Assembly: GCA_030609215.1 (NCBI GenBank) | Contig: JAUWCR010000068.1 | Location: forward strand, 1-6,935 | DNA length: 6,935 nucleotides | Reading direction: 5' to 3' | From: Actinomycetes bacterium | GTDB lineage: Bacteria > Actinomycetota > Humimicrobiia > Humimicrobiales > Humimicrobiaceae | Part shown: positions 5,598-6,935 of the stretch, piece after piece | How the letters are laid out: each line of letters opens with the position of its first letter | Position numbering within the stretch: position 1 is the first letter of the stretch | The notes under the pieces: generated by a model | What the model was told of the DNA's origin: nothing | Database searches by the model: none | The model's input: only the letters and a program-made list of their open reading frames with translations | Position numbers and translations under genes: made by a program

Positions 5598-6164
5598 TTA
5601 AATCTCTCTGCCAATAGAGAATGCTTTTCCCAGTCTTTTCCCGGTACTTAAATAATTGCGAGTGGCTGGATCAAAAAGAAATGGTTTTAATTTACCAATA
5701 TCCGGAAGGCCAGTTGGGCCAATCATTGATTTCTCCACTTTTACATCCAGGATTTCCCCAATGAATTGAGTATGCAGCCCTATTTCAATTGTCTTAAGTA
5801 ATCTGCATTCCACTACAAAAGGAAATTGTTTTCCATAAGGAGCATCAACCAGATCACTTTTTACTGGAGTAATGTTTGTTCTTACAAATTTATCTTCGTT
5901 CCTTCCAGATACAATACCGTAATAATCAGCTTCCTTTACCATATTTTCAGAAAGTATATTTATAGTGAAAGCTTTCCTTTGCTTTATATTACCATGAGAA
6001 TAAGTTGCCTTTCTAAGAGAAACTGCTACACATGGAGGAATGGAGCAGCAAATTCCTCCCCAGGCAGCAGCCATCAAATTCGGTCTTTCCTGGCTATCAT
6101 AAGTTCCTATAATAAGAACCGGAGTAGGATAAATAATGGTCTTGGCTCCTAGTGATTTTTTCAT
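5598..6164 (-). CDS. Flavin reductase family protein (flavoredoxin-like FMN-binding)
   Basis: The 188-residue cytoplasmic protein matches the flavin-reductase-like split-barrel family (DIM6/NTAB, flavoredoxin), which binds FMN and uses NAD(P)H or another electron donor to supply or carry reduced flavin. Visible family signatures are [20 protein letters not shown] (14-33), [23 protein letters not shown] (34-56) with the SxxPP element, AFTINILSE (65-73), [13 protein letters not shown] (81-93) and the C-terminal [16 protein letters not shown]. The length is normal. ATG 6164 is preceded by AAAGGA (6170-6175) at five bases. It is monocistronic as far as can be seen, convergent with the toxin gene and divergent from the B12 riboswitch. 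No clear promoter was found upstream. The physiological partner is unknown. Confidence 0.9.
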   Translation of the reverse strand: MKKSLGAKTIIYPTPVLIIGTYDSQERPNLMAAAWGGICCSIPPCVAVSLRKATYSHGNIKQRKAFTINILSENMVKEADYYGIVSGRNEDKFVRTNITPVKSDLVDAPYGKQFPFVVECRLLKTIEIGLHTQFIGEILDVKVEKSMIGPTGLPDIGKLKPFLFDPATRNYLSTGKRLGKAFSIGREI

Positions 6165-6319
6165 AATTTTCCTTTCTATTTTATTAATGTGCTAATCAAA
6201 TTATTTTGCTTTCTGTGTCACTTACTCTATTATCAGGTGGAATTTAGCGTTATTTTTATTGAGCAATTCCTTCTCTTCTCTTGCAACAGTAATTAATAAT
6301 GCCACACTTTAAATTTATT

Positions 6320-6348
6320 TTGACATTGCATTTCAAATTATATATATT
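6320..6348 (+). promoter_or_regulatory. Strong sigma-A promoter for the cobT leader
   Basis: A consensus TTGACA (6320-6325) and TATATT (6343-6348) are exactly 17 bases apart. Transcription should begin near 6355, giving a leader of about 378 bases that contains the riboswitch and its terminator. A 14-bp palindrome, TTACTTTTAAGTAA (6385-6398), lies in the leader between start site and aptamer; its role is unknown. Confidence 0.7.
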
Positions 6349-6421
6349 TAACTCCAGTATTTATAGTGTTTAATTTAAAAATAATTACTTTTAAGTAAGA
6401 ATGATAAGAGTAATTCATATT

Positions 6422-6601
6422 TCAAAAAGTTCTCAATATTGGCATTAATAGTTGAGATTAAAAGGGAAGTTCGTAGAAGCGAACGCGGTCCCGCCGCTGT
6501 GAACGGGTACGAAATCTGCATGTATGCCACTGTTCTTATTAATAAGAATGGGAAGGCGCAGAAATTAGGATGATCCGTAAGTCAGAAGACCTGCTTTTTG
6601 A
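6422..6601 (+). promoter_or_regulatory. Cobalamin (AdoCbl) riboswitch aptamer
   Basis: The conserved core of the B12 riboswitch is present in order: AAAAGGGAAG (6460-6469); a short hairpin GTTCG/CGAAC (6469-6473 with 6480-6484); GCGGTCCCGCCGCTGTGA (6485-6502); GCCACTG (6526-6532); GGGAAGGC (6550-6557); and the B12-box-like AGTCAGAAGACCTGC (6580-6594). Stem P1 can be drawn as TCAAAAAG (6422-6429) with CTTTTTGA (6594-6601), a local hairpin follows at 6431-6457, and TCTGC (6515-6519) pairs with GCAGA (6558-6562). The arm between GCCACTG and GGGAAGGC is the perfect palindrome TTCTTATTAATAAGAA (6533-6548). Binding of adenosylcobalamin or a related cobamide should shut off the downstream cobamide gene through the terminator at 6653-6695. 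Confidence 0.93.
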
Positions 6602-6630
6602 TGTAAATCACATTTCTTCGTGGAAAAAGA

Positions 6631-6659
6631 AAGGATTAGATAAGCTGGGTATAATCCTT
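6631..6659 (+). promoter_or_regulatory. Candidate antiterminator stem of the B12 riboswitch
   Basis: AAGGATTA (6631-6638) is perfectly complementary to TAATCCTT (6652-6659). The latter includes the first four bases of the 5' arm of the terminator's core stem (6656-6659), so the two hairpins are mutually exclusive. This is the expected expression platform of an attenuating riboswitch: antiterminator without ligand, terminator with ligand. How ligand binding breaks this stem is not clear from the sequence. Confidence 0.55.
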
Positions 6660-6695
6660 AATACATAACACTGTTGAATGTATTAAGGGTTTTTT
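6653..6695 (+). terminator. Riboswitch-controlled intrinsic terminator
   Basis: CCTTAATACAT (6656-6666) and ATGTATTAAGG (6678-6688) form a perfect 11-bp stem with an 11-base loop, extendable at the base by AAT/GTT (with a G-U pair). A run of six T residues (6690-6695), then G and four more T, follows at once. It lies about 40 bases before cobT and after the aptamer, so it stops transcription before the gene when cobamide is plentiful. Confidence 0.88.
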
Positions 6696-6732
6696 GTTTT
6701 ATTGGGTAAAAAGTAAATGGAGAGTGAAAAAG

Positions 6733-6935
6733 ATGGATAAAATTCAGGAAACGGTATCAAAAATAGGATCGCTGGATTCGGACCGGATGCAAAAAGCACA
6801 GGCTAAACTTGATAATCTCACCAAACCCCTGGGCAGCCTTGGTCGCCTTGAAGAACTGGCAAAGCAAATTGTAGGTATAACAGGAGATATAAATTCTAAA
6901 TTAAATAAAAAAACAATAATAGTGATGGCTTCTGA
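6733..6935 (+). CDS. cobT: Nicotinate-nucleotide--dimethylbenzimidazole phosphoribosyltransferase (partial, 3' end outside the window)
   Basis: The first 67 codons are present. CobT moves the phosphoribosyl group of nicotinate mononucleotide to a lower-ligand base such as 5,6-dimethylbenzimidazole, forming alpha-ribazole phosphate for the nucleotide loop of cobamides. The N-terminal pattern is characteristic: a helix ending in AQAKLDNLTKPLGSLGRLEE, followed by LAKQIVGITGD and the first beta strand KKTIIVMAS, which in the family leads into the GDHGV motif just beyond the window. ATG 6733 is chosen because GGAGAG (6719-6724) lies about eight to ten bases upstream; an in-frame GTG at 6724 would leave no room for it. 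The B12 riboswitch directly upstream supports the call. Further cobamide genes probably follow to the right. Confidence 0.93.
   Translation, partial: MDKIQETVSKIGSLDSDRMQKAQAKLDNLTKPLGSLGRLEELAKQIVGITGDINSKLNKKTIIVMAS

Noticed and set aside
5826..6152. 108-codon plus-strand open frame opposite the flavin reductase
   Set aside because: It is a shadow of the conserved minus-strand gene, without a ribosome binding site or recognisable motif.

Overview
The window looks like a chromosomal stretch from an AT-rich, low-GC Gram-positive bacterium, most likely an anaerobic member of the Clostridia. Support comes from strong purine-rich ribosome binding sites, sigma-A type promoters with 17-bp spacers, a lipoprotein-type adaptor rather than an outer-membrane-linked one, and a cobalamin riboswitch that controls cobT by transcription attenuation. 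The species cannot be named from this sequence.

Layout. Bases 1-323 hold at most the last codons of an unknown gene and an unexplained, more GC-rich, hairpin-forming segment. On the minus strand, 3656 down to 324 is a three-gene MacAB/Lol-like transporter operon: FtsX-type permease, ATPase, then adaptor lipoprotein. It has a candidate promoter (3761-3789) and a 7-bp-arm palindrome (3720-3738) that looks like an operator. The divergent intergenic region may carry a 44-codon ORF ahead of a RimI-like GNAT acetyltransferase on the plus strand (about 4093-4548). A long hairpin at 4587-4657, built from repeated sub-motifs like insertion-sequence ends, separates it from an AbrB-type antitoxin / PIN-domain (VapC-like) toxin pair at 4825-5465. 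That pair has a good promoter and a 10-bp-arm dyad operator. A flavin-reductase-family gene lies on the minus strand at 6164-5598, convergent with the toxin gene. From 6320 to the right edge, the plus strand carries a strong promoter, an AdoCbl-type riboswitch, an antiterminator/terminator pair and the start of cobT, which is cut off by the window edge.

How the parts work together. Three self-contained units are visible: an export or extracytoplasmic-remodelling ABC system, a toxin-antitoxin module, and the start of a B12-repressed cobamide nucleotide-loop assembly operon. The flavin reductase and the acetyltransferase have no clear functional link to these units. No clearly new multi-gene system is evident. 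The least explained parts are the hairpin-rich segment at about 131-300, the IS-end-like hairpin at 4587-4657, and the possible gene remnant upstream of the acetyltransferase.
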